A stretch of DNA of 64,000 nucleotides from DMER64 sp964542305. GTDB lineage: Bacteria; Bacteroidota; Bacteroidia; Bacteroidales; UBA932. Where the stretch lies: positions 25,837 through 89,836 of the forward strand of contig CAZITX010000008.1 of NCBI GenBank assembly GCA_964542305.1, given 5' to 3'. Made by a program: the position numbers and the translations under genes. The notes under the pieces are model-generated. The model saw only the letters and a list, made by a program, of their open reading frames with translations. It was not told the origin of the DNA and did no database searches. Below, in pieces: positions 28,127 to 37,598 of the stretch (its first letter is position 1; each line of letters begins with the position of its first letter).

Positions 28127-29076
28127 TACAGTGTGAATTTACTGCTGATTGATTGGTAATTGTAAACTTTGTTGATAATATCGGCAAATTCACGTGCTAT
28201 GGATAACACTTTAATTTTGCTCTTGTCTACGTTTGGATCCGAACATAAAGGGATGGTATCGGTTACAATAACTTCTTCCAATGCAGAATTGGCTATAGTA
28301 TTGTATGCCAGTCCGGAAAGGACGGGATGGGTGGCCATGGCCCTTACACTTCTGGCGCCTTTTGACATCATCATTTCCGAAGCCCTGGCGATCGTACCTG
28401 CCGTATCTATCATATCGTCCAGGATGATAATATTCCTGTCTTTTACGTCCCCTATGGCGGTCATGCTTCCCACAACATTGGCTTTTTCCCGGGATTTATG
28501 ACAGATGATCAGCGGACATTCCAGTTTCCGGGAATAGGCATTGGCTCTTTTGGCACCACCCATATCCGGTGCTGCTACCGACAGATTTTTAAGATTCAGG
28601 TTTTTGATGTAAGGCACAAAAACAGAGCTTGAATACACATGATCTACAGGGAAATCAAAGAATCCCTGGATCTGGTCTGCATGCAGGTCCATTGTCATAA
28701 CCCTGTCGCAGCCTGCGGCTTCCAGCAGATTGGCTACCATTTTGGCCCCGATCGAGACCCTTGGCCTGTCTTTGCGATCCTGCCTTGCCCAACCGAAATA
28801 AGGTATTACGGCTATCACTTTATAGGCCGAGGCTCTTTTTGCCGCATCGATGGTCAGCAGTAATTCAAAGAGATTGTCAACCGGGGGAAACGTGGATTGG
28901 ATGATAAAAATGGTGGAACCTCTGACGCTTTCGTCAAAAGCCGGTTGAAATTCTCCATCGCTGAACACCGTTACCGATGATAGACCCAGGGGCATACCCA
29001 GGTGAGAACCAATACGTTCGGCAAGATATCGGGATCCACGGCAGGAGAAGATTTTAAATAAATGCAGATGATCCAT
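28126..29076 (-). CDS. prs: Ribose-phosphate pyrophosphokinase
   Basis: Makes PRPP from ribose 5-phosphate and ATP. In 316 residues: the class I family blocks RQDRKDRPRVSIGAK, DLHADQIQGFFDFPVDH and the PRPP loop IIILDDMIDTAGTI. Placed 45 nt after engB in the same operon. Its product feeds hpt, nicotinate salvage upstream of nadE, and purine synthesis. Confidence 0.96.
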   Translation of the reverse strand: MDHLHLFKIFSCRGSRYLAERIGSHLGMPLGLSSVTVFSDGEFQPAFDESVRGSTIFIIQSTFPPVDNLFELLLTIDAAKRASAYKVIAVIPYFGWARQDRKDRPRVSIGAKMVANLLEAAGCDRVMTMDLHADQIQGFFDFPVDHVYSSSVFVPYIKNLNLKNLSVAAPDMGGAKRANAYSRKLECPLIICHKSREKANVVGSMTAIGDVKDRNIIILDDMIDTAGTIARASEMMMSKGARSVRAMATHPVLSGLAYNTIANSALEEVIVTDTIPLCSDPNVDKSKIKVLSIAREFADIINKVYNYQSISSKFTL

Positions 29077-29121
29077 TGTCCCTTAGGTTAGATGGGGCAA
29101 AGATAATAAGAAAATGGACAA

Positions 29122-29721
29122 TCACCCGTTTTCCTCAAGCACAGATCCCATATAATCCAGAAGATCTTGTCTGCCAGACGCTGTTTTTGAAGATACGGCA
29201 AATAACGGGGGAAGGGGCTCCCAGTATTGGGAAAGAGCTTCTTGAAACAACTCGGTTTGTTTTTGGAGAGCCGTTTTGGACAATTTATCGGATTTGGTGA
29301 GTACCGGTGCAAAAGGGATTTGCCATGATCCCAGTTTTAAAAGAAATTCCAGGTCAATTTTCTGTAACGGATGCCTGCAATCCAAAAGTACGAACAGCAG
29401 GACCATTTGAGGCGTGCGTTGAATGTAGTTTTGGATCATAATTTCCAGGCGTGCCCTGAGCGTTTTGGACACTTTGGCAAATCCGTATCCGGGAAGATCA
29501 GTTATGATCCATTTTCCGTTAATTAGAAATTTGTTGATTAATTGTGTCTTTCCGGGAGTGGAGGACGTATGTGCGAGTCCTTTCGTTCTGCACAGCATGT
29601 TGATAAGAGATGACTTACCCACATTGGACCTACCGATAAAAGCAAATTCAACCGGTGCGTCTCCAACAGGTACTTCGGTATTGGTGAAGCTCCCCTGGAA
29701 TATGGCCTGATTTATTTCCAT
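29122..29721 (-). CDS. engB: GTP-binding protein EngB/YihA
   Basis: Small ribosome-assembly GTPase, 199 residues. The start at 29721 (MEINQAIFQGSFT) matches family N-termini; the frame also opens 16 residues earlier at 29769, but that would overlap the xseA start. Motifs: G1 GRSNVGKSSLIN, TPGKTQLIN, DLPGYGFAKV, TKSD and the C-terminal VSSKTASG. TACCTTAG ends 4 nt before this ATG. Confidence 0.94.
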   Translation of the reverse strand: MEINQAIFQGSFTNTEVPVGDAPVEFAFIGRSNVGKSSLINMLCRTKGLAHTSSTPGKTQLINKFLINGKWIITDLPGYGFAKVSKTLRARLEIMIQNYIQRTPQMVLLFVLLDCRHPLQKIDLEFLLKLGSWQIPFAPVLTKSDKLSKTALQKQTELFQEALSQYWEPLPPLFAVSSKTASGRQDLLDYMGSVLEENG

Positions 29722-29725
29722 GAAG

Positions 29726-29733
29726 CTAAGGTA
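29726..29733 (-). promoter_or_regulatory. Possible -7 box of engB operon
   Basis: TACCTTAG, one mismatch from TAnnTTTG, ends 4 nt before the engB ATG at 29721. Confidence 0.4.
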
Positions 29734-29755
29734 ACGTTTTTCTGAGATTTTAACG

Positions 29756-29763
29756 TAAATTTG
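29756..29763 (+). promoter_or_regulatory. -7 promoter box of xseA
   Basis: TAAATTTG, then TAAC and the xseA ATG at 29768. The 4-nt spacing implies a leaderless transcript for this long operon. Confidence 0.6.
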
Positions 29764-29767
29764 TAAC

Positions 29768-30934
29768 ATGGAGAGACTGGATCTGATAGATTTACAAAAA
29801 CGGCTGGAATGTGTTGTAAGTGAAGCTTTTAAGGAACCCTGCTGGGTGCGTGCGGAAATCAGCCGGCTGGATGTACGTAACGGTCATTGCCATTTGGAGC
29901 TGGTACAGAAAGAACCCCAAACAGACAGGCTTATAGCTAAAGCCCAGGCAGTCATCTGGGCAGGTGTATTTTCCATGCTCGGTCCCTTCTTCAGAACTAC
30001 TGCGGGAATGGAACTTCGTGCCGGGTTACAGGTGCTGCTTTGTGTAGAGCCACGCTTTCATGCCCTTTATGGGCTGAGTCTTGTTGTGAGTGATATAGAT
30101 CCTTCATATACCCTTGGAGGGTTGGAGCTGGAAAGAAGAAAAACCCTGGAACGGTTGGAACGTGAAGGGATCCTGAATATGAACAGGGAATTGCCATTTC
30201 CCCGGATTCCACTGCGTCTGGCTGTAATTTCTTCACCGGCTGCTGCCGGCTACCAGGATTTTACCGATCATATTGGGGCTTCCCGTTTTGGATTCAGAGT
30301 AGAGTTGTTTCCGGCACTTATGCAGGGAATTGATGCTCCCGGGAGTATCATAAGGGCGATGGAACAGGTAGCCAATGCCTCAATTCCCTTTGATCTGCTC
30401 ATTATGATACGTGGAGGAGGAGCTGTTGCAGACCTGCATTGTTACGACAATTACGACCTGGCTGCAAACATAGCCCAGTTTCCCCTGCCTGTGATAACAG
30501 GTATTGGTCACCAAAGGGATACACACATTGCAGACAGGGTTGCTGCCATGTCGCTGAAAACACCTACTGCCGTAGCTGATTTTCTTGCAGGGTTGCTGGA
30601 AGAGGAAGAAGACAGCCTGATCCAATTGTCCCACCGGCTGGAACGTTCAGTTCACAACCGGATAAGCCGGGAAAAACAAGATCTGGGGCATATGATAAAA
30701 GATATTAAAGGTGCCGTAAAGTGGCTTGTTCAGCAACACACCCACACACTCGATATCCTTGAACAACGCATACGCAAGAACAATCCGCTTGCATTGCTGG
30801 AAAAAGGTTACTCCCTGACACTGTACGACGGAAAAACGGTAAGGGATGTTTCCACGCTCAAATCCGGGTACAAAGTCCATACTGTATTGCGCAAAGGGGC
30901 TTTTGATGCAATAGTGGAAAACGTTGAACAATAA
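29768..30934 (+). CDS. xseA: Exodeoxyribonuclease VII large subunit
   Basis: Nuclease subunit degrading single-stranded DNA. At 388 residues it is slightly shorter than the E. coli protein (456). The N-terminal OB fold (CWVRAEISRLDVRNGHCHLEL) precedes the catalytic domain, with AAGYQDFTDH, IMIRGGGAVADLHCYDNYDLA and GIGHQRDTHIAD; a coiled-coil and GYSLTLYDGKTV tail follow. Followed after 7 nt by xseB. First gene of the plus-strand chain that continues through the glycogen genes. Confidence 0.95.
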   Translation: MERLDLIDLQKRLECVVSEAFKEPCWVRAEISRLDVRNGHCHLELVQKEPQTDRLIAKAQAVIWAGVFSMLGPFFRTTAGMELRAGLQVLLCVEPRFHALYGLSLVVSDIDPSYTLGGLELERRKTLERLEREGILNMNRELPFPRIPLRLAVISSPAAAGYQDFTDHIGASRFGFRVELFPALMQGIDAPGSIIRAMEQVANASIPFDLLIMIRGGGAVADLHCYDNYDLAANIAQFPLPVITGIGHQRDTHIADRVAAMSLKTPTAVADFLAGLLEEEEDSLIQLSHRLERSVHNRISREKQDLGHMIKDIKGAVKWLVQQHTHTLDILEQRIRKNNPLALLEKGYSLTLYDGKTVRDVSTLKSGYKVHTVLRKGAFDAIVENVEQ

Positions 30935-30941
30935 TTCTATT

Positions 30942-31148
30942 ATGAAAAAGAAAACAGAGCTGACTTACGAACAGGCAAGAGAAGAACTTGACACACTGGT
31001 GACATCGTTGGAGCAACCCGATGCGGACTTGGGTATGATCTCGGCAAAAGTTAAAAGGGCCCTGGAGCTGATCGCTTATTGCAAGGATTATTTGCATCAG
31101 GTTCAGGAAGATGCAGAAAAAACGCTCGATTCTTATGAAAAAGAATAA
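30942..31148 (+). CDS. xseB: Exodeoxyribonuclease VII small subunit
   Basis: A 68-residue helical partner of XseA. ELTYEQAREELDTLVTSLEQPDADLG matches the family core. The ATG at 30942 is preferred; a TTG at 30924 would add six residues and overlap xseA. The 3' end overlaps the porin gene by 14 bp. Confidence 0.93.
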   Translation: MKKKTELTYEQAREELDTLVTSLEQPDADLGMISAKVKRALELIAYCKDYLHQVQEDAEKTLDSYEKE

Positions 31149-32364
31149 CATTGGTTTGCTGATCCCGGCAACAATACTGCTGCTTATGGCAACCTTTCAG
31201 CCGTTGGAGGGACAAACACGACTGAAATTATCCAAAACCGATACACTTTCCAATCCGCTTATAAGTTTACTTACGGAATCTGCATCCCAGGTATTTCACG
31301 ATCCTTCACCTCCGCGTTTTGTAATGATTGACAGCACCGGAAATTTTCTTTTTGGAATGGGAGGATATGTTTCCTGTTATGCTTATTACGACGGAACAGG
31401 CTTCCTGTCCAGGGATATGATCACTGCATTGATCCCCATGGACCATTCTTCCCTCAGGAGTGGTCGCTTCAGTCTGGATGCCAGTAATTCCCGAATTTTC
31501 TTTCAGTTGATAGGAGATACTCGATTAGGAAAAGTTCAGGCTTATATCGAAGGAGGTTTTTCAGCCCAGGGAAACACCTTTTCCATGAAGCATGCCTACC
31601 TGTCTGTAAAACATTTTTTAATTGGACAGACCTGGAGCAATATCATGGACCTGAAGGCTTCCCCCGCAACAGTAGACGGGGAAGGCCCATCCGGTCTGAA
31701 CGGGTTACGACAGCCCCAGATAAGGTACGGATGGATGTGGACCAACGGGCTCAGATTTTTTGCATCCCTTGAAGATCCGGAAGTGACCATGCTGGATATA
31801 CCTGAAAATACGGTTCTGGATGATGTCCAAATAATGGGACAGCGTTTCCCCGATCTGATTGTTTCCACAGGGTATGACAGGCCAAAATGGCATATGCAAA
31901 TGGCCGGGGTTCTGCGTTTCATGGAGAAACAAAGGGGATACGGACTTGCCCTGTCAGGCCATCTGGATCTGACCCGCCGTGATGTCCTTATGTTCCAGGC
32001 AACAGGCGGAGCCGGTATAGGGCATTATATCCAGGACCTGGGAGGCCTGGGATATGATGTTTTCATCAACAGCCAGGGAGATTTTGATAAAATTCGCGCC
32101 TTAGGTTATTATGCTGCCTGGGAACACCATTGGAATGAAAAATGTTTTACGGGACTGGTCTATTCCGCTGTCCATGTTGAACCGTATGAAAATGCACCGG
32201 ATTATTTTTACCGGAAAACCAATTATGCTGCAATTAATACTTTCTGGACAGTCTACCAGCACGGGATGTTGGGAATTGAAGCCATTTACGGCGACCGGAA
32301 AGATCACGATGGAAGGAAAGGATATACTTGGCGACTGAATTGTATGTTGCGTTATAATTTTTAA
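31135..32364 (+). CDS. DcaP-like outer-membrane porin
   Basis: A 409-residue outer-membrane channel candidate. The start at 31135 gives MKKNNIGLLIPATILLL and a signal peptide ending near LEGQT; the frame opens earlier but that part overlaps xseB. The body resembles the DcaP/trimeric porin family: FIGQTWSNIMDLKASPATVDGEGPSG-type and RQPQIRY motifs, many alternating aromatic strands and a C-terminal LRYNF ending in Phe. It sits directly before the branching enzyme (2 nt gap). Its solute is unknown; sugar uptake for glycogen synthesis would fit the context but is inference. Confidence 0.75.
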   Translation: MKKNNIGLLIPATILLLMATFQPLEGQTRLKLSKTDTLSNPLISLLTESASQVFHDPSPPRFVMIDSTGNFLFGMGGYVSCYAYYDGTGFLSRDMITALIPMDHSSLRSGRFSLDASNSRIFFQLIGDTRLGKVQAYIEGGFSAQGNTFSMKHAYLSVKHFLIGQTWSNIMDLKASPATVDGEGPSGLNGLRQPQIRYGWMWTNGLRFFASLEDPEVTMLDIPENTVLDDVQIMGQRFPDLIVSTGYDRPKWHMQMAGVLRFMEKQRGYGLALSGHLDLTRRDVLMFQATGGAGIGHYIQDLGGLGYDVFINSQGDFDKIRALGYYAAWEHHWNEKCFTGLVYSAVHVEPYENAPDYFYRKTNYAAINTFWTVYQHGMLGIEAIYGDRKDHDGRKGYTWRLNCMLRYNF

Positions 32365-32366
32365 AG

Positions 32367-34349
32367 ATGGAAAATCTGGAAATATGGGAATTGGATCCCT
32401 ACCTGAAACCCTTTAAACCCGTTATATGGCGGCGGCATCAGATGCGTCTGGAGAAAGCACTGGAATTACAGGGCTCACAGGAGAGGTACTGCGATGTTTT
32501 TAACAATCACCTCTATTACGGACTTCATAAAACAAGGGGTAAATGGATCTGCCGTGAATGGGCTCCCAACGCAGCGGCAATATTCCTGACAGGGGAATGC
32601 AACGGATGGAAAAAGGATCCGGACTATGCCTTCAGACCTGTTGGCATGGGAAACTGGGAACTGGAACTTCCCGGGGAAACCTTGCAGCACGGACAGCTGT
32701 ATAAATGGTTTATTGAGTGGCCCGGCGGATCCGGAGAAAGATTGCCTGCTTATGCCAGGCGTTGTGTCCAGGATCCGGAAACTAAGATATTCAGCGCCCA
32801 GGTATGGGATCCTCCTGTCCCCTATAAATGGAAACATAAAAACCCTTCACGGGTAAAAAACCCGCTCATATACGAAGCCCATATTGGCATGAGTGGTGAA
32901 GATCCGGGAGTCGCTGACTTTGACTGGTTCCGGAAAAAGGTCTTGCCCCGTATAGCACGGCTCGGATACAATACCCTCCAGCTTATGGCTATTCAGGAAC
33001 ATCCGTATTACGGTTCTTTCGGATACCAGGTTTCCAATTTTTATGCGGTCAGCTCCCGGTTTGGGACACCGGAAGGATTAAAAAAACTGATAGACGAAGC
33101 TCATTCCCTGGGTATTGCGGTCATCCTGGATCTGGTACATTCACATGCAGTAAAAAATGAAATAGAAGGGCTTAGTCGTTTTGACGGTTCCTATGATCTT
33201 TATTTTCATGCGGGGCCGCGAGGGGAGCACACTTTATGGTCTTCCCGCTGTTTCGACTACGGCAAGGGCGCTGTCATGCATTTTCTTCTATCCAATGTGA
33301 AATACTGGTTGGAAGAATACCACCTGGACGGGTTCCGTTTTGACGGGGTTACTTCCATGATGTATTACGATCACGGGCTGGGCAGGGCATTTACCGAATA
33401 CGGACACTACTTTGACGGAACCCAGGACGAAGATGCCATAACTTACCTTGGTCTGGCAAATAAGCTTATACACGAATGCAACCCCAATGCAATTACCGTA
33501 GCCGAAGACGTGAGCGGTATGCCTACTTTGGCTTATCCTTTTGAAAAAGGAGGCATCGGTTTTGACTTTCGCATGAGTATGGGGGTTGCAGATAACTGGA
33601 TAAAATGGATCAAGGAAGTCAAAGACGAAGACTGGCATGTAGGAGACATCTTTTACGAGTTGACAAACAAACGCAGGGACGAACATACCATATCGTATGC
33701 CGAATGTCACGACCAGGCTTTGGTGGGGGATAAAACCATTATTTTCAGGCTTATAGATAAGGAAATGTATACATCTATGAGCAAAGACATTCAATCCCTG
33801 GTTGTAGACAGGGGAATGGCACTGCACAAGATCATCCGCCTGCTTTCCCTGGCCACATCCGGGGACGGGTACCTCAACTTTATGGGGAACGAATTCGGGC
33901 ATCCCGAATGGATAGATTTTCCCAGGGAAGGTAATGGGTGGAGTTATCATTATGCCCGCAGGCAATGGTCTCTTGCCGACAACGGATTGTTGCGCTATGG
34001 ACAACTCGAACTTTTTGACCGGGATATGATCAGCATGGCAGGGGCACAAAATTTGTACGGTAATACTCCGCGTCCCGTTGTTCAGGATATCGGATCGCAA
34101 GTATTGGCTTTTGAACGGGGCAGTTTGCTCTTTGTTTTTAACCTGAATCCGGCCAAATCTTACAAGGATTACGGTATGGAAGTGTATCCCGGAACATACC
34201 GTTGCATACTGGATACTGATGATCCGTTGTATGGAGGCTTTGGAAGAAATGACAAAGGAACGGTTCATTTAACACTTCCCCAGAGAGGTACCAACGTCCT
34301 TTTCCTCTACCTCCCTGCACGCTGTGCAATGGTACTTAATAGAGAATAA
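32367..34349 (+). CDS. glgB: 1,4-alpha-glucan branching enzyme (GH13, eukaryotic-type)
   Basis: Introduces alpha-1,6 branches in glycogen. In 660 residues: an N-terminal CBM48-like domain (WICREWAPNAAAIFLTGECNGW), then the GH13 barrel with DLVHSH (near 255), DGFRFDGV with nucleophile D326, TVAEDVSG with acid/base E380, and AECHDQALVGDKT near 448; an all-beta C-terminal domain closes it. The sequence resembles the eukaryotic/GH13_8 branching enzymes more than E. coli GlgB. First dedicated glycogen gene of the chain. Confidence 0.94.
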   Translation: MENLEIWELDPYLKPFKPVIWRRHQMRLEKALELQGSQERYCDVFNNHLYYGLHKTRGKWICREWAPNAAAIFLTGECNGWKKDPDYAFRPVGMGNWELELPGETLQHGQLYKWFIEWPGGSGERLPAYARRCVQDPETKIFSAQVWDPPVPYKWKHKNPSRVKNPLIYEAHIGMSGEDPGVADFDWFRKKVLPRIARLGYNTLQLMAIQEHPYYGSFGYQVSNFYAVSSRFGTPEGLKKLIDEAHSLGIAVILDLVHSHAVKNEIEGLSRFDGSYDLYFHAGPRGEHTLWSSRCFDYGKGAVMHFLLSNVKYWLEEYHLDGFRFDGVTSMMYYDHGLGRAFTEYGHYFDGTQDEDAITYLGLANKLIHECNPNAITVAEDVSGMPTLAYPFEKGGIGFDFRMSMGVADNWIKWIKEVKDEDWHVGDIFYELTNKRRDEHTISYAECHDQALVGDKTIIFRLIDKEMYTSMSKDIQSLVVDRGMALHKIIRLLSLATSGDGYLNFMGNEFGHPEWIDFPREGNGWSYHYARRQWSLADNGLLRYGQLELFDRDMISMAGAQNLYGNTPRPVVQDIGSQVLAFERGSLLFVFNLNPAKSYKDYGMEVYPGTYRCILDTDDPLYGGFGRNDKGTVHLTLPQRGTNVLFLYLPARCAMVLNRE

Positions 34350-34388
34350 ATTGGTATCTTGCAAAGTTATGCAATAACAAAAAAAACT

Positions 34389-36302
34389 ATGGCATATTTA
34401 CAGTTCAACAAACACGAATTGGGAAACCTGGAGTATTCCCTTCCAAGGGAGATACTGGTTACAAACCGGGCCGGAGGATACCTCAATACAACGCTGGTGG
34501 GATGCAATACCCGGAAATATCACGGATTGTTCGTAGTGCCCATTGACGAACTGGGAGGAAACAGTTATGTCCTCTTGTCTACTCTGGATGAAACACTCAT
34601 TCAGCATAACCAGGATTTTAACCTGGGCATTCACCGGTACCCCGGAATATATGAACCCAGGGGGCATAAATATATTATTGATTTTGAGATAGATAAAAAC
34701 ATAATCCTGACTTACAGGATAGGGGGTATGATCTTTCGCAAAGAGATTGTTTTCCTACACAACAAAGAACAATTACTGATACGGTATACACTCCTGGAAG
34801 CCCATTCACCTACAACTTTAAGGCTCAAACCTTTTCTGGCTTTTCGAAACATTCATGAGTTAACACATGCCAATATGACAGCAGACATATTTCACGCCAA
34901 TGTGGAAAAAGGGGTAGGATACCGTTTATACGAAGGATTTCCCCGTCTGTATATGCAGTTGAACGTCCAAAATGAATTTGTAAGGTATCCCGACTGGTAT
35001 AAAAACATTGAATACCTTCAGGAAAGTATTCGTGGTTATGAACATCACGAGGACCTGTTTGTCCCGGGGTATTTTGAATGTCCCATACGCAAAGGGCAAA
35101 GCATAGTCTTTTCCGCTTCACTGGCCCCGGCCAATCCTTCCCGGCTTAAAACAATATTTACCAATGAAGTTGCCAAAAGGCCTTCCCGGGACTCCTTTAA
35201 AAATTGCCTGAAATTATCAGCTTCCCAATTTTTGATCAGCAGGCACGGAAAAACCCGGGTTATTGCGGGCTATCCCTGGCTCGGGAAATGTCCCCGGGAT
35301 ACGGCTATGGCTCTGCCCGGACTGACTTTGGCCGCAGAAAACGCAGATAACAGCGTGTTTATATCGGCTCTGGACACCCTGATAGCCGACAAAAGCAATT
35401 TGTACCAGTCTGCAGATGCTCCTTTATGGGTGTTCTGGACATTACAGCAATACCTGCAGGAAACGGGTGACAGGAAGTCATTGTGGCATTCCTACGGACC
35501 CTTCCTGAAAGATGTCTTGCGTAACTATAAAAACGGAACGCAAATAGTGCAAATGCATCCAAACGGATTGATCTGGGCAGAAAAAGAAGGGACTCCGCTT
35601 ACCTGGATGGATGCCGATATTGATGGCAAACCAATAACTCCCAGGGCCGGATACGATGTTGAAGTATGTGCCTTATGGTACAATGCCGTATGTTTTGCAT
35701 TGGAACTGGCGCAGAACAGCGGGGATAAGGAATTTGAAAATGAATTCAATGACATTCCCGACCTGGTCAAAGAAAACTTTCTACCCACGTTCTGGTGTGA
35801 ATCACTTTCACAATTAGCGGATTATGTTGACCGGGATGGCCAGAATATTTATACACGACCAAACCAATTGTTTGCCTGTTCCTTACCGCACACTCCTCTC
35901 AACGACGAAACAATAAATTCCGTACTCGAGATCTGCACCAAAGAATTGCTTACCACACGTGGTTTAAGGACATTGTCCCCAAAGAATCCTTTGTTTGAAG
36001 GTCATTACGAAGGGAATCCCCAAAAAAGAAATACCGCTTACCACCAGGGCTCCGTATTTCCTTGGTTGCTGGGTCATTATATAGATGCGCAATTCCGTAT
36101 TCACGGAAAATCCTTCGCCTCCTGTGCCCGGGATATCATACTTGTTTTTGAAGAAGACATTGCCGAGCACGGTGTGGGATCCATTGCCGAGTTGTACGAC
36201 GGGAATCCGCCTCACCGTCCTCACGGATGCATATCCAATGCACGCAGTGTTGCTGAATTGTTGCGTATAGTCAAACTCATAGAAAAACACAGAAAACTAT
36301 GA
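34389..36302 (+). CDS. Glycogen debranching enzyme (amylo-alpha-1,6-glucosidase)
   Basis: A 637-residue debranching enzyme of the archaeal-type GDE family. The N-terminal domain begins LEYSLPREILVTNRAGGYLNTTLVGCNTRKYHGLFV; the catalytic (alpha/alpha)6 GH133-type domain has GYPWLGKCPRDTAMALPGL, the TWMDADIDGKPITPRAGYDVEVCALWYNA region and GSIAELYDGNPPHRPHGC near the end. ATG at 34389 is preferred over a TTG ten codons upstream, which lies in a 39-nt intergenic gap containing a weak TATCTTGC box. The stop overlaps the GT4 gene (ATGA). Confidence 0.93.
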   Translation: MAYLQFNKHELGNLEYSLPREILVTNRAGGYLNTTLVGCNTRKYHGLFVVPIDELGGNSYVLLSTLDETLIQHNQDFNLGIHRYPGIYEPRGHKYIIDFEIDKNIILTYRIGGMIFRKEIVFLHNKEQLLIRYTLLEAHSPTTLRLKPFLAFRNIHELTHANMTADIFHANVEKGVGYRLYEGFPRLYMQLNVQNEFVRYPDWYKNIEYLQESIRGYEHHEDLFVPGYFECPIRKGQSIVFSASLAPANPSRLKTIFTNEVAKRPSRDSFKNCLKLSASQFLISRHGKTRVIAGYPWLGKCPRDTAMALPGLTLAAENADNSVFISALDTLIADKSNLYQSADAPLWVFWTLQQYLQETGDRKSLWHSYGPFLKDVLRNYKNGTQIVQMHPNGLIWAEKEGTPLTWMDADIDGKPITPRAGYDVEVCALWYNAVCFALELAQNSGDKEFENEFNDIPDLVKENFLPTFWCESLSQLADYVDRDGQNIYTRPNQLFACSLPHTPLNDETINSVLEICTKELLTTRGLRTLSPKNPLFEGHYEGNPQKRNTAYHQGSVFPWLLGHYIDAQFRIHGKSFASCARDIILVFEEDIAEHGVGSIAELYDGNPPHRPHGCISNARSVAELLRIVKLIEKHRKL

Positions 36303-37597
36303 AAGTATTAATGTTCGGATGGGAGTTCCCGCCCCATATAGCCGGTGGACTGGGCACAGCCTGTGACGGTCTTACCCGGGGACTGGCCAAGCAACAGGTT
36401 GAAGTGCTTTTTGTAATGCCCTCTGCCTCGGGAGATGAGGATCAGACAGCCGTACGCATTATCAACGCCAGTGATGTAGCTGCTTTTCATACAAAGAAGG
36501 AAGCCCGGCAGATCTTTGACAAAGTACAGTTCCTGAAAGTTACCTCCAACCTGATCCCATACCTGGGACCCGATGAGTTTGAAGAAAAAGTAGATCTGGA
36601 AAGGGAAAAAGAATGGAATGAATTCAGGATCTCATTCGGACAGAAATATAAATTTTCAGGCAAATACGGAACGACGCTGATGGAAGAAGTCATGAGGTAT
36701 TCCCTGGTTGCAGCTGCAATTGCCCGTCAAAATCAATTTGACGTGATCCATGCACACGACTGGCTTACCTATATGGCCGGGATCGCCGCAAAACGTGTAT
36801 CGGGAAAACCGTTGGTCATCCATGTGCACGCAACAGAATTTGACCGCTCCGGGGAAAACGTCAATACGCAGGTTTACGACCTGGAAAAAAGGGGTATGGA
36901 AGCCGCAGACAAAGTCATAGCCGTTAGCCATCTGACCCGCAATACAATCATCAACCGTTACCATATTGATCCGGAAAAAGTGGTGACCGTTCACAATGCT
37001 GTAGACTTCAGTTCGCGTGAACACCGGGAGATCACGCGCGGTGTACCTGAAAAAATCGTTACATTCCTGGGAAGGATCACTTTCCAGAAAGGCCCGGAAT
37101 ATTTTATTGAAGCGGCGTACAAGGTACTTCAGAAAACCAAAGATGTCCGGTTTGTCATGGCCGGCAGCGGAGACATGTTCAACCGCGCTGTCCGGCGGGT
37201 GGCTAAGTTGGGAATCTCCCCGAACTTTCATTTTACCGGTTTTTTAAAGGGAGAAGACGTCAAAAATATGTTCGCCTATTCGGATGTCTACGTAATGCCC
37301 TCGGTATCTGAACCGTTTGGAATATCGCCCCTGGAAGCCATGCGGGCCAATGTACCAACCATCATATCCAAACAATCGGGAGTAGCCGAAGTGCTGCACC
37401 ATGCCATAAAAGTAGATTTCTGGGATGTCAATGCCCTTGCCGATGCCATATACGGACTACTTACCTATCCTGCGTTGACAGCCATGACTGTACGGTGTGG
37501 CCTGGAAGAGGTAAATGCCCTTAAATGGGACAATGCCGCACTCAAAGTCAGGGATATCTACGAATCTGTTATCCGGGAAAAATCAAAAATCCAATAA
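36299..37597 (+). CDS. Glycosyltransferase family 4 (glycogen synthase-like)
   Basis: A 432-residue GT-B enzyme. The N-terminal acceptor domain starts MKVLMFGWEFPPHIAGGLGTA, with the glycine loop typical of starch/glycogen synthases; HAHDWLTYMAG follows, and the nucleotide-sugar domain has TFLGRITFQKGPEYFIEA, GSGDMF and SVSEPFGISPLEAMRANVP (the E-x7-E motif). Probably elongates alpha-1,4-glucan or makes maltooligosaccharides from an activated glucose, given its position between the debranching enzyme and GH57 genes. The window holds a second glucan synthase domain of a different family downstream. Confidence 0.9.
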   Translation: MKVLMFGWEFPPHIAGGLGTACDGLTRGLAKQQVEVLFVMPSASGDEDQTAVRIINASDVAAFHTKKEARQIFDKVQFLKVTSNLIPYLGPDEFEEKVDLEREKEWNEFRISFGQKYKFSGKYGTTLMEEVMRYSLVAAAIARQNQFDVIHAHDWLTYMAGIAAKRVSGKPLVIHVHATEFDRSGENVNTQVYDLEKRGMEAADKVIAVSHLTRNTIINRYHIDPEKVVTVHNAVDFSSREHREITRGVPEKIVTFLGRITFQKGPEYFIEAAYKVLQKTKDVRFVMAGSGDMFNRAVRRVAKLGISPNFHFTGFLKGEDVKNMFAYSDVYVMPSVSEPFGISPLEAMRANVPTIISKQSGVAEVLHHAIKVDFWDVNALADAIYGLLTYPALTAMTVRCGLEEVNALKWDNAALKVRDIYESVIREKSKIQ

Positions 37598-37598
37598 T

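Noticed and set aside
33288..34268. 326-residue antisense frame inside the branching-enzyme gene, and a 344-residue one at 20213-21247 inside the regulator
   Set aside because: Both are opposite to well-conserved genes, have no recognisable domain, and reflect codon bias of the sense strand.
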